Below the pieces are notes generated by a model, which was not told the DNA's origin, searched no databases, and saw only the letters and a list, made by a program, of their open reading frames with translations. From positions 42,791 through 106,790 of the forward strand of contig JAIPBM010000013.1 of NCBI GenBank assembly GCA_021739695.1: a stretch of 64,000 nucleotides of DNA, written 5' to 3'. Numbering within the stretch: position 1 is the first letter of the stretch; every line of letters starts with the position of its first letter. Source of the DNA: Flavobacteriales bacterium. GTDB taxonomy: Bacteria > Bacteroidota > Bacteroidia > UBA10329. The translations under genes were made by a program, and so were the position numbers. Positions 46,379 through 55,403 of this stretch are shown in pieces.

Positions 46379-47254
46379 ATGAAATCAATCTTAAATCTTA
46401 GTTCGAATGCTTTCATCGAAATTGTAGCGATTTCAATGCTGTTGCTTATAGGCCTAAATCAAAATGTGTTTGCGCAGGAAAGCCTGAAGGTAATGACCTA
46501 CAACATTCGATATGATAATCCACAGGATGGAGAAAACGTCTGGCCCAAGCGAAAAGAGAAGGTGGTCAGACTGGTGTTGTCACAAGAAGCTGACATCCTC
46601 GGATTTCAAGAGGCACTTGAAACGCAAGTGTTGTTTCTGGACGAGAACCTTTCCAAATATGGGAGAATTGGAGTTGGGCGAGATGATGGTATGACAAAGG
46701 GAGAATTTAGTCCATTGTTCTACCTCCAAGATAGGTTTCAGCTTCACGACAATGGAACATTTTGGTTGAGTGAAACTCCAGAAAGGGTAGGAACTAAAGG
46801 CTGGGACGCCAACATTCCGAGAATCGTTACATGGGCAGAATTGATTGATAAACAGACGAATTCTAGCATTTGGGTATTCAACACGCACTTTGATCACAAA
46901 GGGGTTGAAGCGCGGAAAGAAAGTGCAGCGCTGATCATCGAAAAAGCAAAGGAAATGGCTGGCTCTTCGAGCATCATTTTGATGGGTGATTTCAATTTCA
47001 TTCCTGAATCTGAACCCTACAGAATAATCAATGAACGGTTTCTAGATTCATTCTCATGCCGGAATAACGGGCCAACTACAACTGGTGTTGGCTTTCAGGT
47101 CGAAGGAAAACAGGGCGCTCGAATAGACCATATTTTTCATTGCGAATCTTTCGAATGCACGAACTATCGAATTCTCGATGACAATGATGGCATATACTAT
47201 CCTTCAGACCATCTTCCAGTTGTCGCCATTTTGAGTTTGATAAAACGGCCATAA
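46379..47254 (+). CDS. Exported endonuclease/exonuclease/phosphatase (EEP) family hydrolase
   Basis: 291 aa with an N-terminal hydrophobic signal (IVAISMLLLIGLNQNVFAQ). EEP-fold motifs in order: LKVMTYNIRYDNPQ (Asn), DILGFQEAL (metal Glu), FNTHFDHKG, ILMGDFNFIPES (GDFN with catalytic Asp), RIDHIFH and YPSDHLPVVAIL (catalytic His). The family cleaves phosphodiester bonds in nucleic acids, inositol phosphates or sphingolipids. Export and the surrounding phosphatases favour extracellular phosphorus scavenging over DNA repair. Confidence 0.85.
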   Translation: MKSILNLSSNAFIEIVAISMLLLIGLNQNVFAQESLKVMTYNIRYDNPQDGENVWPKRKEKVVRLVLSQEADILGFQEALETQVLFLDENLSKYGRIGVGRDDGMTKGEFSPLFYLQDRFQLHDNGTFWLSETPERVGTKGWDANIPRIVTWAELIDKQTNSSIWVFNTHFDHKGVEARKESAALIIEKAKEMAGSSSIILMGDFNFIPESEPYRIINERFLDSFSCRNNGPTTTGVGFQVEGKQGARIDHIFHCESFECTNYRILDDNDGIYYPSDHLPVVAILSLIKRP

Positions 47255-47393
47255 CTCTGGTGAATAGAGGCTGTAAGTCACTGCTAAATTTTATACAGCG
47301 TAAATATTACTGCTGCATTATTAACGCATTTTTCCGTAGCCGCGATTCGGAGTCCGCAAGGTTAATTCAAAGATTCAATATCCTTCCAAATTC

Positions 47394-47421
47394 GGTTCGA
47401 CATTTGTCCGGTTGGCTCCAC
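47394..47421 (+). repeat. Dispersed repeat, half copy 3
   Basis: Exactly the left 28 bases of the repeats at 8558 and 17032 (starts GGTTCGACATTTG, ends GGCTCCAC). Its pairing right half is missing and is replaced by a different terminator hairpin 6 bases further on. Confidence 0.75.
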
Positions 47422-47427
47422 AGCAAC

Positions 47428-47451
47428 GCCCCGCAGTTGCGGGGCTTTTTT
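47428..47451 (+). terminator. Intrinsic terminator
   Basis: Perfect 7-bp GC stem GCCCCGC / GCGGGGC with loop AGTT and TTTTTT, read on the plus strand about 175 bases after the EEP-family gene. The converging ribonucleotide reductase gene ends 7 bases further on. Confidence 0.8.
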
Positions 47452-47457
47452 GTTTCA

Positions 47458-50040
47458 CTATCCACATTTACTATGCCCGCAACTTTTGCACTTCAGGCAG
47501 CCTTCTTCATAGATCAATCCGTCAGGATCATTGCATGAAGGACATTGATGATCGGCTTTCGTTCCATCTGGAATGTAGCGCTTAAGCGTGCGTTCCACTC
47601 CATTTTTCCAAGTATTGATGTTCTCATCGAAGAGGTTTAAACGAGAAACCAGGTTCACTACGTAAGGCAACGGCATTCCGTGACGCAGCACACCTGAAAT
47701 GAGTTTCGCGTAGTTCCAGAATTCTTTATCAAAGCTTCGCGAGAGACCTTCGATGGTTACGCGGTAACCGTCTTTGTCAACATATTGGAAATCGTAACGA
47801 GCATTTCCGTTTTCGTCACGGTCTTTAATAATCCACCCCTTTTCTGCCCAAGCAGGAAGATGAAATGCTTCTTCCGTTTTTCCAGTGAAGATCTCGTATG
47901 GTTTTCCGTCCAAAAGTCCGACCACAGCAATCCACTTTTCCTTTTCGTTTTGGAAACGGACAATCTCGGCTTCCAGCTTTTTAGGTCTGCGCGGAGGACG
48001 TGTTTCCATGATCGTTTCCAATGTTGGAGTGTCTTTCTTTTCGTCATTGGAAATCAAAACGCCCGAACGAGAACCATCGCGGTAAACCGTAATTCCTTTC
48101 ACGCCTTGCTGCCAAGCGGTCAAGTAGATTTCGCCTACTTTTTCTTGACTTACATCTTCAGGTAAATTGATAGTTGAGCTGATGGAATGGGTCACATATT
48201 TCTGCACCATCGCCTGCAACTTTACGCGCTGCATCCAGTCAATTTCAGGAGCGGTTGAACCAGAATAGGGGTTGACCGAGTCATCCGTGTTTCCAGTAAT
48301 CTCCATCCACTTTTTAAGTTTCGGGTGATAAACCGTGAATTCCTCCCAGCGGTCGCCCATTTCATCCACGAATGAAACCTTCGCATCAGGCGTGTGCTCC
48401 ATCACTTTTCTCCTTCGCTTGTAGCTGGTCATGAACACAGGTTCGATACCTGACGAAGTCTGACCAAGCATACTAAGGGTTCCAGTTGGCGCCACTGTAC
48501 TGATAGAAATGTTTCTGCGCCCGTGCTGCATCATGCGGTCATAAACGTTCGGAAATTCCTTTTGCAACATCTGCACAAACTCAGAGGTGTTCTCAATTTT
48601 CGGGTCAAAGTCTTTGAATTTGCCACGTTCAATCGCCATGTCGATGGAGCACTGAAATTCTGCATCGCACTTGGTTCGCATCATTTTCTCCATTTCCACC
48701 AAAGCCTCATCACTATCGAATTTCAAGCCCAAGGCAGCAGCCGTGTCGGCCAAGGCGGTAAATCCAAGGCCCGTTCTTCTTCCATTCTTCCCTGCATTAT
48801 AAAGAAGCTCCCATGTTTCAAGTTCCACTTGCTTTATCCTCTCGGGCTCTGGGTCGCTTTTTACCTTATTCAGAATGCACTCGATAGCCTCCAATTCGAG
48901 GTCAACGAGGTCATCCATCAAGCGTTGCGCTTCGTAGGTCGTTTTCCAGAATTTCTTGTGGTTGAACGAAGCTTCCGGTGTAAACGGATTATCCACAAAT
49001 GAATACAGATTGATGGCGATCAAACGGCAGCTATCTCCGCCCTGCATGGCAATTTCAGAACACGGATTGGTACTTGTATTCTTAAATCCTGGGTACACGG
49101 ATGACGTGGAATAGTAATGCTGACGGTCCCAAAAAATGAGGCCAGGTTCGGCTGTGTTGTGCGCGCATTTAATGATGGTATTCCACAACTCGCGGGCGTT
49201 CACCTTTTTAGTGATCTGCGGTTCTTCACTTTCAATCGGCCAGCGTTGGGTGTAGTCTTTATTATGGCGAACGGCCTTCATGAATTCGTCCGAAATTCGA
49301 ACTGAAATATTGGCGCCAGTTACCTTAGAAAGGTCTTGTTTGATAGTTATAAAATCCTCGACATCTGGATGGGCAATATCCATCGTGATCATTAGCGCTC
49401 CACGTCTTCCGTTCTGAGAAACTTCACGGGTCGTGTTTGAGAAGCGTTCCATGAACGAAACTGCTCCAGAAGTACTTCCTGCCGCGTTGTTCACGCGCAA
49501 TCCCGCAGGACGAATGGTGCTCATGTCAATTCCAACTCCACAGCGTCTTTTAAAGAGCTGAACAAGTTGTTGGTCGGTGTACATGATGCCACCATAACTG
49601 TCGTGAATTTCGGGTATGACCACGCAGTTACTTAAGGATGCCAAGATGTAGGGATTGCCTAATGAGGCCATCACGCTTCCCTGTGGGATCACATATTTGA
49701 AGTCGCTGAAAAGATTGTAGATCTCATCTTCTGTCATTGGATGCCGCTGCTGACCATACTCCGATAGCAGTGCGGTTTTCGCTCCAAGATTGGCAGACGA
49801 ACCATTCTTTAATTCGATGCGGGCAAACTGTTTGGCCATCCGTCTGTGCATGTCATCTGGAGACTTCTCCACATACTTGCCATCCAGGTCGGTCATGGCG
49901 TATTTGTTTATCCATGTGGTGGCAGCCAACTCATCTCCATCAAAGTATTTCAAGCACTCCTTCAACACTTCCTCGTGACTGAATATTGGTGTTGAGATTA
50001 GGGTTTTTACGATGGCTTGCGGTGTCTTTTTGGCTGTCAT
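47458..50040 (-). CDS. nrdJ: Adenosylcobalamin-dependent (class II) ribonucleotide reductase
   Basis: 860 aa. It converts ribonucleotides to deoxyribonucleotides using vitamin B12 instead of a di-iron/tyrosyl radical subunit, so it works with or without oxygen. Motifs: SNCVVIPEI (first redox Cys), RRCGVGIDMSTIRPAG, SFMERFSNTTREVSQ, NPCSEIAMQG (radical-site and neighbouring residues), TVAPTGTLSMLGQTSSGIEP and SSTINLPEDVS. The last ~35 residues hold a cysteine-rich zinc-ribbon-like tail (CPSCNDPDGLIYEEGC, CKSCGHSKCG) that probably carries the reducing thiols. It is a single gene, with no nrdA/B nearby. No B12 riboswitch was recognised upstream. Confidence 0.92.
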   Translation of the reverse strand: MTAKKTPQAIVKTLISTPIFSHEEVLKECLKYFDGDELAATTWINKYAMTDLDGKYVEKSPDDMHRRMAKQFARIELKNGSSANLGAKTALLSEYGQQRHPMTEDEIYNLFSDFKYVIPQGSVMASLGNPYILASLSNCVVIPEIHDSYGGIMYTDQQLVQLFKRRCGVGIDMSTIRPAGLRVNNAAGSTSGAVSFMERFSNTTREVSQNGRRGALMITMDIAHPDVEDFITIKQDLSKVTGANISVRISDEFMKAVRHNKDYTQRWPIESEEPQITKKVNARELWNTIIKCAHNTAEPGLIFWDRQHYYSTSSVYPGFKNTSTNPCSEIAMQGGDSCRLIAINLYSFVDNPFTPEASFNHKKFWKTTYEAQRLMDDLVDLELEAIECILNKVKSDPEPERIKQVELETWELLYNAGKNGRRTGLGFTALADTAAALGLKFDSDEALVEMEKMMRTKCDAEFQCSIDMAIERGKFKDFDPKIENTSEFVQMLQKEFPNVYDRMMQHGRRNISISTVAPTGTLSMLGQTSSGIEPVFMTSYKRRRKVMEHTPDAKVSFVDEMGDRWEEFTVYHPKLKKWMEITGNTDDSVNPYSGSTAPEIDWMQRVKLQAMVQKYVTHSISSTINLPEDVSQEKVGEIYLTAWQQGVKGITVYRDGSRSGVLISNDEKKDTPTLETIMETRPPRRPKKLEAEIVRFQNEKEKWIAVVGLLDGKPYEIFTGKTEEAFHLPAWAEKGWIIKDRDENGNARYDFQYVDKDGYRVTIEGLSRSFDKEFWNYAKLISGVLRHGMPLPYVVNLVSRLNLFDENINTWKNGVERTLKRYIPDGTKADHQCPSCNDPDGLIYEEGCLKCKSCGHSKCG

Positions 50041-50293
50041 GTTTTCTTCATTAGATGTTCTCGTCCATGAAATTATCGACCAAAAAATGGCTCTCGATGA
50101 TGGGCAGATATGGTTGTTAAAAATATGGCTGTTGATAACTCTAAGTAGTTGGTAATCAGCAATGAGATTACTCGAATCTGATTTAAATCAGCATTGAATA
50201 CCGTCAATGAGGTAGTCCTTATCATTATTCAGAAAAAGAAAACGGCCCGTAAGCGGGTCGGTTCTCATCCATTCTCTCACATCATCATCATGT

Positions 50294-51034
50294 TCAATAA
50301 TTCCGTAAAACTGTTCCAAATCCCGCTTCCATTACCAGTGCTTTCGGAAAAAGGATGTTGTTTTCTAAATGAATGTGCTGGAACAGATCATCCTGAAATT
50401 CTTTTAGCAAGCTATAAGTTACTCGCCACGTGTTGCAGGCATATTCTGGTGGATTGAAACCATCGCTCAACATGCTCATTGCTTCAAATCGTTCTCCTTC
50501 CTCTTCATGCTCGGCCTTCATCATGGCGATTGGATTTTCTACAGTATTGAATGATGGCTGCTGCATTGCTTCCCCGGCATCTTTTGCCATTTGCATTTTC
50601 TTGATGAATGGAAAGAGAATCAGTTCTTCCTTTTTCATGTGCTGCGCCAAATTCCCAGCGCTTTTGAAGAACATGTTTCTGAGGTCAATCAAATATGGGT
50701 GACCTTCTCCGTGCACCTTTGCCACTTTATCGAGAAATGGTTTTAGCTGATACGTGGCTTCAACCACATAGCTGTGATGAATATCCTCAATGTGATTGAC
50801 CAATCTATCCAACTTCCAAGTGGTGTAATCCACGTTGCTGTCGTCATTCACGCTTATTGCTGCTTCCAGATCAGCAAGCAGCGGCTGTGGGTCAATTCCT
50901 TTTGCCGCGCAAGCATCTTCAATAGTTCTTCCGCCCTTGCAGCAGAAGTCAATGCTGTATTTTTTGAAAACTGGTGCGGTTCTGTAATTCTCGGCTACCA
51001 TTTCGCCAATTGTCGGTGCTACTGTTGCTTCCAT
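50294..51034 (-). CDS. ric: Iron-sulfur cluster repair di-iron protein (Ric/YtfE/ScdA)
   Basis: 246 aa. The N-terminal DUF542-type domain has the YSIDFCCKGGRTIEDAC motif (two Cys, ~residues 26-42), followed by a hemerythrin-like four-helix domain with His/Glu iron ligands (HIEDIHHSYV, HMKKEELILFPFI, KAEHEEEGERF, QDDLFQHIHLENNILFP). The protein repairs iron-sulfur clusters damaged by nitric oxide or oxidants. A TGAT-N4-ATCA palindrome lies about 80 bases upstream, the same motif type as upstream of the nos operon, consistent with NO/low-oxygen induction. It is divergent from the PLP decarboxylase gene. Confidence 0.92.
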   Translation of the reverse strand: MEATVAPTIGEMVAENYRTAPVFKKYSIDFCCKGGRTIEDACAAKGIDPQPLLADLEAAISVNDDSNVDYTTWKLDRLVNHIEDIHHSYVVEATYQLKPFLDKVAKVHGEGHPYLIDLRNMFFKSAGNLAQHMKKEELILFPFIKKMQMAKDAGEAMQQPSFNTVENPIAMMKAEHEEEGERFEAMSMLSDGFNPPEYACNTWRVTYSLLKEFQDDLFQHIHLENNILFPKALVMEAGFGTVLRNY

Positions 51035-51111
51035 TAATGTTGTTTTTATGATGTAAAACGAAGGTAGATGGCGATTTACATCGTAATCTGAGAGTCATCA
51101 GTTTAAATATA

Positions 51112-51123
51112 TGATATGTATCA
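51112..51123. promoter_or_regulatory. Fnr/Dnr-type palindrome between ric and the decarboxylase
   Basis: TGATATGTATCA matches the TGAT-N4-ATCA core of Crp/Fnr-family sites (TTGAT-N4-ATCAA in Fnr and Dnr), extended by one complementary base pair. It lies 78 bases before the ric start and 117 bases before the decarboxylase start. A Crp/Fnr regulator is encoded at 59915. Confidence 0.6.
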
Positions 51124-51239
51124 TAAAAATGATTGAATGCGATTTAGCCACAACAAACTTTAACTGACGTGAGAACCATCAGTTTTTACCGATCAATACT
51201 CTGTAGCTTTCGAGCCCAATACGTGTTTAGTTAGAGAAT

Positions 51240-52694
51240 ATGATTGACAAACAATCTAAAGAAATAGAAGAGTTACGTCTGAGGCTTTCACGGTTTTCAG
51301 ATGATCTGGAAACGCCACAAGATCGAAAACAACGGACGATGGAAGTGGTGGGCAAATATGTCAGCGAGTTTTACGAATGTCTCCCGAATCATAAGACGTA
51401 TCATGCCGACTATGCTATATCGTCCGAGGATGAATTTTTGGAACTTTCGGACCCGACCGAGCTTGACACAATTCTCGAGTATGTAAGAGATCGGATTGAT
51501 ACGAAGGGTTTGAATGCAGCCTCTGGCGGTCACCTAGGCTACATACCAGGCGGTGGGATTTTTGAGGCAGCTGTTGGAGATTTTATTGCTGCGGTTGGTA
51601 ATCAGTATGCTGGGGTGTTTTATGCATCGCCAGGAGCAGTTCGAATGGAGAATAGCCTGATAAAATGGGCTGGCGAACTTGTTGGTTATAAAGAAGGTTT
51701 TGCTGGAAATCTCACTTCCGGTGGTAGCATGGCCAATCTGATTGCTATTGCCACTGCGCGAAAATCAAAGAATATTCGGGCTAGGGATGTGGAGAAAGCG
51801 GTGGTTTATACCACCAGACAAACGCATCACAGTCTGCTTAAAGCGCTGCGGATAAATGGCTTACACGAATGTGTGTTACGGGTAATTCCTGCCGATGTTC
51901 ATTACAGAATGAATATACAAGCACTGGAAAAAGCCATAAATAAGGACAAGGAAAATGGCCTGCTTCCATTTCTCATTATTTCGAATGCCGGGTCTACGGA
52001 TGTTGGGGCGGTGGATCCATTGCGGAAAGTGGCAACAATTGCGCGGGAGTTTGAACTCTGGCACCATGTGGATGCTGCGTATGGCGGTTTTTTCCTATTG
52101 ACCGAATACGGAAAGAAGAAACTGGATGGCATCGACTTGGCCGACTCGGTTATTCTCGACCCGCACAAAGGGTTGTTCTTGCCATATGGTTCTGGAATGG
52201 TTTTGATCAAAGACGGGAACCTACTCGAGGAGACGTTTAGTCAGGAGGCCAATTACATGCAAGACAGTAAATTATCTGGAGCAGAGGTTTCACCAGCGGA
52301 TCTATCGCCCGAACTCAGCAAACATTTCAGAGGAATGCGAATGTGGCTTCCCCTCAAAATGCATGGTGTGCAGAAATTTGCCGATGCGCTGGATGAGAAA
52401 CTATTGCTGGCCGATTATTTCTATCAAACAATTACCGAGATGGGATTTGAAACTGGCCCAGAGCCTGACCTGAGTGTGGTTCTTTTTCGGCTCGGGGCCG
52501 ATGAAAGCACAAATGAACTGAACAAACAGATTGTAGCAGACATCCATGCCAATTGTCGGGTTTTCATTTCTTCCACCACAATCAATAATGTGTATTGGAT
52601 GCGTGTAGCCATCCTTTCTTTCCGAACACATTTACAAGAAGTGGATGAGTTACTCTACTTTCTCCAAATTCACATGAAGGAAAACAACGTTTAG
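51240..52694 (+). CDS. PLP-dependent group II decarboxylase
   Basis: 484 aa of the aromatic amino acid/glutamate/cysteine-sulfinate decarboxylase superfamily. Motifs: GNLTSGGSMANLIAIATAR (PLP phosphate binding, ~156-174), TTRQTHHSLLKA (His stacking on PLP), SNAGSTDVGAVDPL, WHHVDAAYGGF (Asp278 binds the PLP nitrogen) and DPHKGLFLPYGSG (Lys310 forms the Schiff base). The exact substrate is not determined; the DPHKGL context is found in a broad, little-characterised Bacteroidota branch. It is divergent from ric and ends overlapping nosY (converging, 4 bases). No transporter gene accompanies it. Confidence 0.85.
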   Translation: MIDKQSKEIEELRLRLSRFSDDLETPQDRKQRTMEVVGKYVSEFYECLPNHKTYHADYAISSEDEFLELSDPTELDTILEYVRDRIDTKGLNAASGGHLGYIPGGGIFEAAVGDFIAAVGNQYAGVFYASPGAVRMENSLIKWAGELVGYKEGFAGNLTSGGSMANLIAIATARKSKNIRARDVEKAVVYTTRQTHHSLLKALRINGLHECVLRVIPADVHYRMNIQALEKAINKDKENGLLPFLIISNAGSTDVGAVDPLRKVATIAREFELWHHVDAAYGGFFLLTEYGKKKLDGIDLADSVILDPHKGLFLPYGSGMVLIKDGNLLEETFSQEANYMQDSKLSGAEVSPADLSPELSKHFRGMRMWLPLKMHGVQKFADALDEKLLLADYFYQTITEMGFETGPEPDLSVVLFRLGADESTNELNKQIVADIHANCRVFISSTTINNVYWMRVAILSFRTHLQEVDELLYFLQIHMKENNV

Positions 52695-53473
52695 AAATCC
52701 TTCTTCTTCGCCTGTCTCACTATTAGTGCAATCGGCACAGCTGCCCAAGCGAAAAGCAAACCGAAACTGGTGATCATGCCCAGCGAAGTGCCGAAGAATT
52801 GCTGAAAAACGGCACCGGTGTAGCCAAGCAGCACGGAAATGTCCAATTCGAGAATGATGAGAATTCGAGATAGATCAATCGGATTGAACATGCTGGCCAA
52901 GAGCGAGAACTTGTCAATCGGGTAATCATCAAAAATGAAGAGCGATATGAGGAAAATGCCATCGTAAACAACGGCTAAGAATAGCCACATCAAGATGGCG
53001 ATACCGAAGCCTTTGATCTTATTGTCGTTGGCCAAACCTATGTTGTAGGCCAACGCCACAAAAATGAAAGTGAGCAGCGCACCGACCGCCAGCAATAGTG
53101 CGAAACTGACCAACGCAGTTGAACCCACAACGCCATAAATAGCGAATGGAATACCCAAACCAAGTACTAGACTGCCCGCCAAAGAAAGCGCCAATCCAAA
53201 ATACTGACCGAGGAAAATAGTGCTTCGTTTCAACGGTTGTGCCATCAATAATTCAGTGAATTCCTTCGAATTGTAGTAGTACATCACTCCGAAAATGGTT
53301 CCGATCAATGGCGTGAGCACCACGATGATGTTCATCATGGTGATGATTGCCTTCGACACATCGTTGTTCAAGAACAGAAGCGTCATGCCAAGCAGGAAGT
53401 AAAATCCGAAATAGACGAAGCTCCATCGGCTTCGAATAAGATCGAAAAAGCTGTATTTCATGATCTTAAGCAT
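52691..53473 (-). CDS. nosY: NosY-like ABC permease of the nitrous oxide reductase maturation system
   Basis: 260 aa with about six hydrophobic segments (SFVYFGFYFLLGMTLLFL, MMNIIVVLTPLIGTIFGVMY, YFGLALSLAGSLVLGLGIPF, VSFALLLAVGALLTFIFVAL, ILMWLFLAVVYDGIFLISLF, ITSFGLLFAWAAVPIALIV), the ABC-2 permease arrangement seen in NosY. It overlaps nosF by 8 bases. With NosF and NosD it supports copper-centre assembly of NosZ. It is last in the nos operon. Confidence 0.88.
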   Translation of the reverse strand: MLKIMKYSFFDLIRSRWSFVYFGFYFLLGMTLLFLNNDVSKAIITMMNIIVVLTPLIGTIFGVMYYYNSKEFTELLMAQPLKRSTIFLGQYFGLALSLAGSLVLGLGIPFAIYGVVGSTALVSFALLLAVGALLTFIFVALAYNIGLANDNKIKGFGIAILMWLFLAVVYDGIFLISLFIFDDYPIDKFSLLASMFNPIDLSRILIILELDISVLLGYTGAVFQQFFGTSLGMITSFGLLFAWAAVPIALIVRQAKKKDF

Positions 53474-54173
53474 GCTCTCTCCTTAATATGGCCGCAATGG
53501 CGTGTTCAAAATCCTTCTGTCCAGTTTTCTGCTGCAACTCTTGAACCGAACCTTTGAAATAGATCTTGCCGTCCAAAAGAAAAACAATCTCATCGGCAAT
53601 TTCCTCCACAAAACTCATGATGTGGGTGGTTATCAGCACCGTTTTTCCGTTCTGTTTTTCGGCTCTGATAAGCTCCTTCAAGTGCAACATGGCGATTGGG
53701 TCGAGACCAGAGGTCGGTTCGTCCAAAATGACCAACGGACTGTTGAACATGAAGGTGAGCATGAGATTGACCTTCTGTTTTGTTCCACCCGATAGGTTTC
53801 CCAATTTCTTGTCGAGAAAGGGCTCGAGGCCGAAATGCGCGATCAATTCTTGGTCTCGCGTTGGCTTATCGCGAAGCTCTTTCACCAATTTCAAAAGTTC
53901 CGAAACACTCAGGTTTGAAGGGAAATTGGCAATCTGCGGCAGGTAATCGATGTTTCCGCGGTATTCCCATTCCCTGATGACGGATTTGCCATCGATGCTG
54001 ATCTTTCCTGCATCCGGAACCACCATTCCCAACACACTTTTGATCAGCGTGGTCTTTCCTGATCCATTCGGACCAAGAATGACGAAAATGCCACCCCTAG
54101 CGATTTGGAGGTCGAGGTTGTCGAGAACGGTGAGTTTCCCGAACGATTTTTTCAGTCCTTCTACACGTATCAT
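53466..54173 (-). CDS. nosF: NosF-like ABC ATPase
   Basis: 235 aa ABC ATPase: Walker A GPNGSGKTTLIKS (~34-46), Q-loop region YLPQIANFPSNLSV, signature LSGGTKQKVNL, Walker B PLVILDEPTSGLDP and the switch His in TTHIMSF. It pairs with NosY and NosD to assemble the catalytic copper cluster of nitrous oxide reductase. It overlaps nosD (4 bases) and nosY (8 bases), so all three are translationally linked. Confidence 0.9.
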   Translation of the reverse strand: MIRVEGLKKSFGKLTVLDNLDLQIARGGIFVILGPNGSGKTTLIKSVLGMVVPDAGKISIDGKSVIREWEYRGNIDYLPQIANFPSNLSVSELLKLVKELRDKPTRDQELIAHFGLEPFLDKKLGNLSGGTKQKVNLMLTFMFNSPLVILDEPTSGLDPIAMLHLKELIRAEKQNGKTVLITTHIMSFVEEIADEIVFLLDGKIYFKGSVQELQQKTGQKDFEHAIAAILRREHA

Positions 54174-55393
54174 TTGAAACTCATTAATGGTTTTTCATCT
54201 ACCAGATCATCTGGCGTAAAAACGGGAGAAACCTTCTCCGAAAAGTTGATGATGTCAACGAACAGGCTTCGCAGCAGCACAATGGTCTCGGGAGTTCGAT
54301 TAACGATATACGAGAACAGTTTGACGGGCCGATGTGGCACATCGCCAATGCCGTCCTTATTCAGGTCGTAGCCCGTATAATCTCCCCAATAATTCTCGTT
54401 GAAACTGTTATCGTTCATCTTGCTGTTGTACGACACATCAAAAGCGTTTGAACTGAAATTATTGTGCTCAAAAACATTCTTGTAGCAGGCACCGGCCACC
54501 TTTACGCCCCAACCATTTCCTTTCAAAATGTTGTTGAAATAGTTGACCCGTGTGGAGCCTTCGATATTGATGGCGATTGTGTTGCCTTCAAAGCGGTTAT
54601 CGATGATTTCTGCATCGTAAATTTCTTTCAGAAGGAGTCCGTACGAAGCCGTTCCCCAGTTTTTTTGAAACACATTGCGTTCCATGCGAATGAATTTTGA
54701 GAACATGACGGCTACTCCGGCTCCGTTCTCACGAAAAGTGTTGTAGGTGTATTCATTCTGATTGCTAAACATAAAATGCAATCCGTAGCGGAAATTGTGC
54801 TCGCTGAGGTTGTTCATAACCTTGCAATCGGTTGCAAACTCGAAGTAAATACCATCGCGAAGCTTGTGCAGGTAATTGCCTTCCACAAGAACATGATCGC
54901 TGTGCCAAAGATGAATTCCGTTTCCAGCGGTTACTTCTTCGGTCCCTTGGCTGCTCACTTGGTTTTTTCGCACCGTTCCGTGGCTCGATTTCTCAATCAA
55001 AGCGCCAAAGTAAACCGCCTCCATCACGCAGTTTTCAATCAGAAAATGTTTCACCTTATGCAGATAAATGGCTGCATAATCTTTGGTGAAACTGATGCCG
55101 ACATTTTTGAGATGTAATCCTGAAATGGAAACGTGGTTCGCTTCAATTTTGATGATGTAGGCTTTCTTTTCGCCATCAATTATGCTGCCTTTTTCGCCCT
55201 TGATAGAAAGCGGCTTGTTTACCGAAATGTTGTGCTCCTTGTAGGTTCCGGCCTTTACCAAAACCACATCACCGCTATCGGCAGCAGCAATGGCGCTCTG
55301 TACCGTTTTGAAGCTGCATTTTGAGCACACTTCCAATTGCTTGGAGAATACCAAAATGGGCATGAACAAGAAAAGGATGGTAAGCCTGAACAT
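54170..55393 (-). CDS. nosD: NosD periplasmic copper-processing protein
   Basis: 407 aa with signal peptide MFRLTILFLFMPILVFSKQ. A right-handed parallel beta-helix of NosD/CASH type follows: CSFKTVQSAIAAADSGDVVL, VLVEGNYLHKLRDGIYFEFA, YGLHFMFSNQNEYTYNTFRE and FNENYWGDYTGYDLNKDGIG. NosD works with NosF/NosY in maturation of NosZ copper sites. It begins 10 bases after nosL. Confidence 0.92.
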   Translation of the reverse strand: MFRLTILFLFMPILVFSKQLEVCSKCSFKTVQSAIAAADSGDVVLVKAGTYKEHNISVNKPLSIKGEKGSIIDGEKKAYIIKIEANHVSISGLHLKNVGISFTKDYAAIYLHKVKHFLIENCVMEAVYFGALIEKSSHGTVRKNQVSSQGTEEVTAGNGIHLWHSDHVLVEGNYLHKLRDGIYFEFATDCKVMNNLSEHNFRYGLHFMFSNQNEYTYNTFRENGAGVAVMFSKFIRMERNVFQKNWGTASYGLLLKEIYDAEIIDNRFEGNTIAINIEGSTRVNYFNNILKGNGWGVKVAGACYKNVFEHNNFSSNAFDVSYNSKMNDNSFNENYWGDYTGYDLNKDGIGDVPHRPVKLFSYIVNRTPETIVLLRSLFVDIINFSEKVSPVFTPDDLVDEKPLMSFK

Positions 55394-55403
55394 GGAGTTG
55401 AAA

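Noticed and set aside
47255..47425. tRNA or tmRNA gene ending at the GGTTCGA...GGCTCCAC sequence
   Set aside because: The T-stem does not pair properly, the loop is too long and no matching acceptor or anticodon arm is found upstream.
50041..50293. Adenosylcobalamin riboswitch before the class II ribonucleotide reductase
   Set aside because: No B12-box-like sequence was recognised in the 253 bases upstream; a covariance-model search would be decisive.
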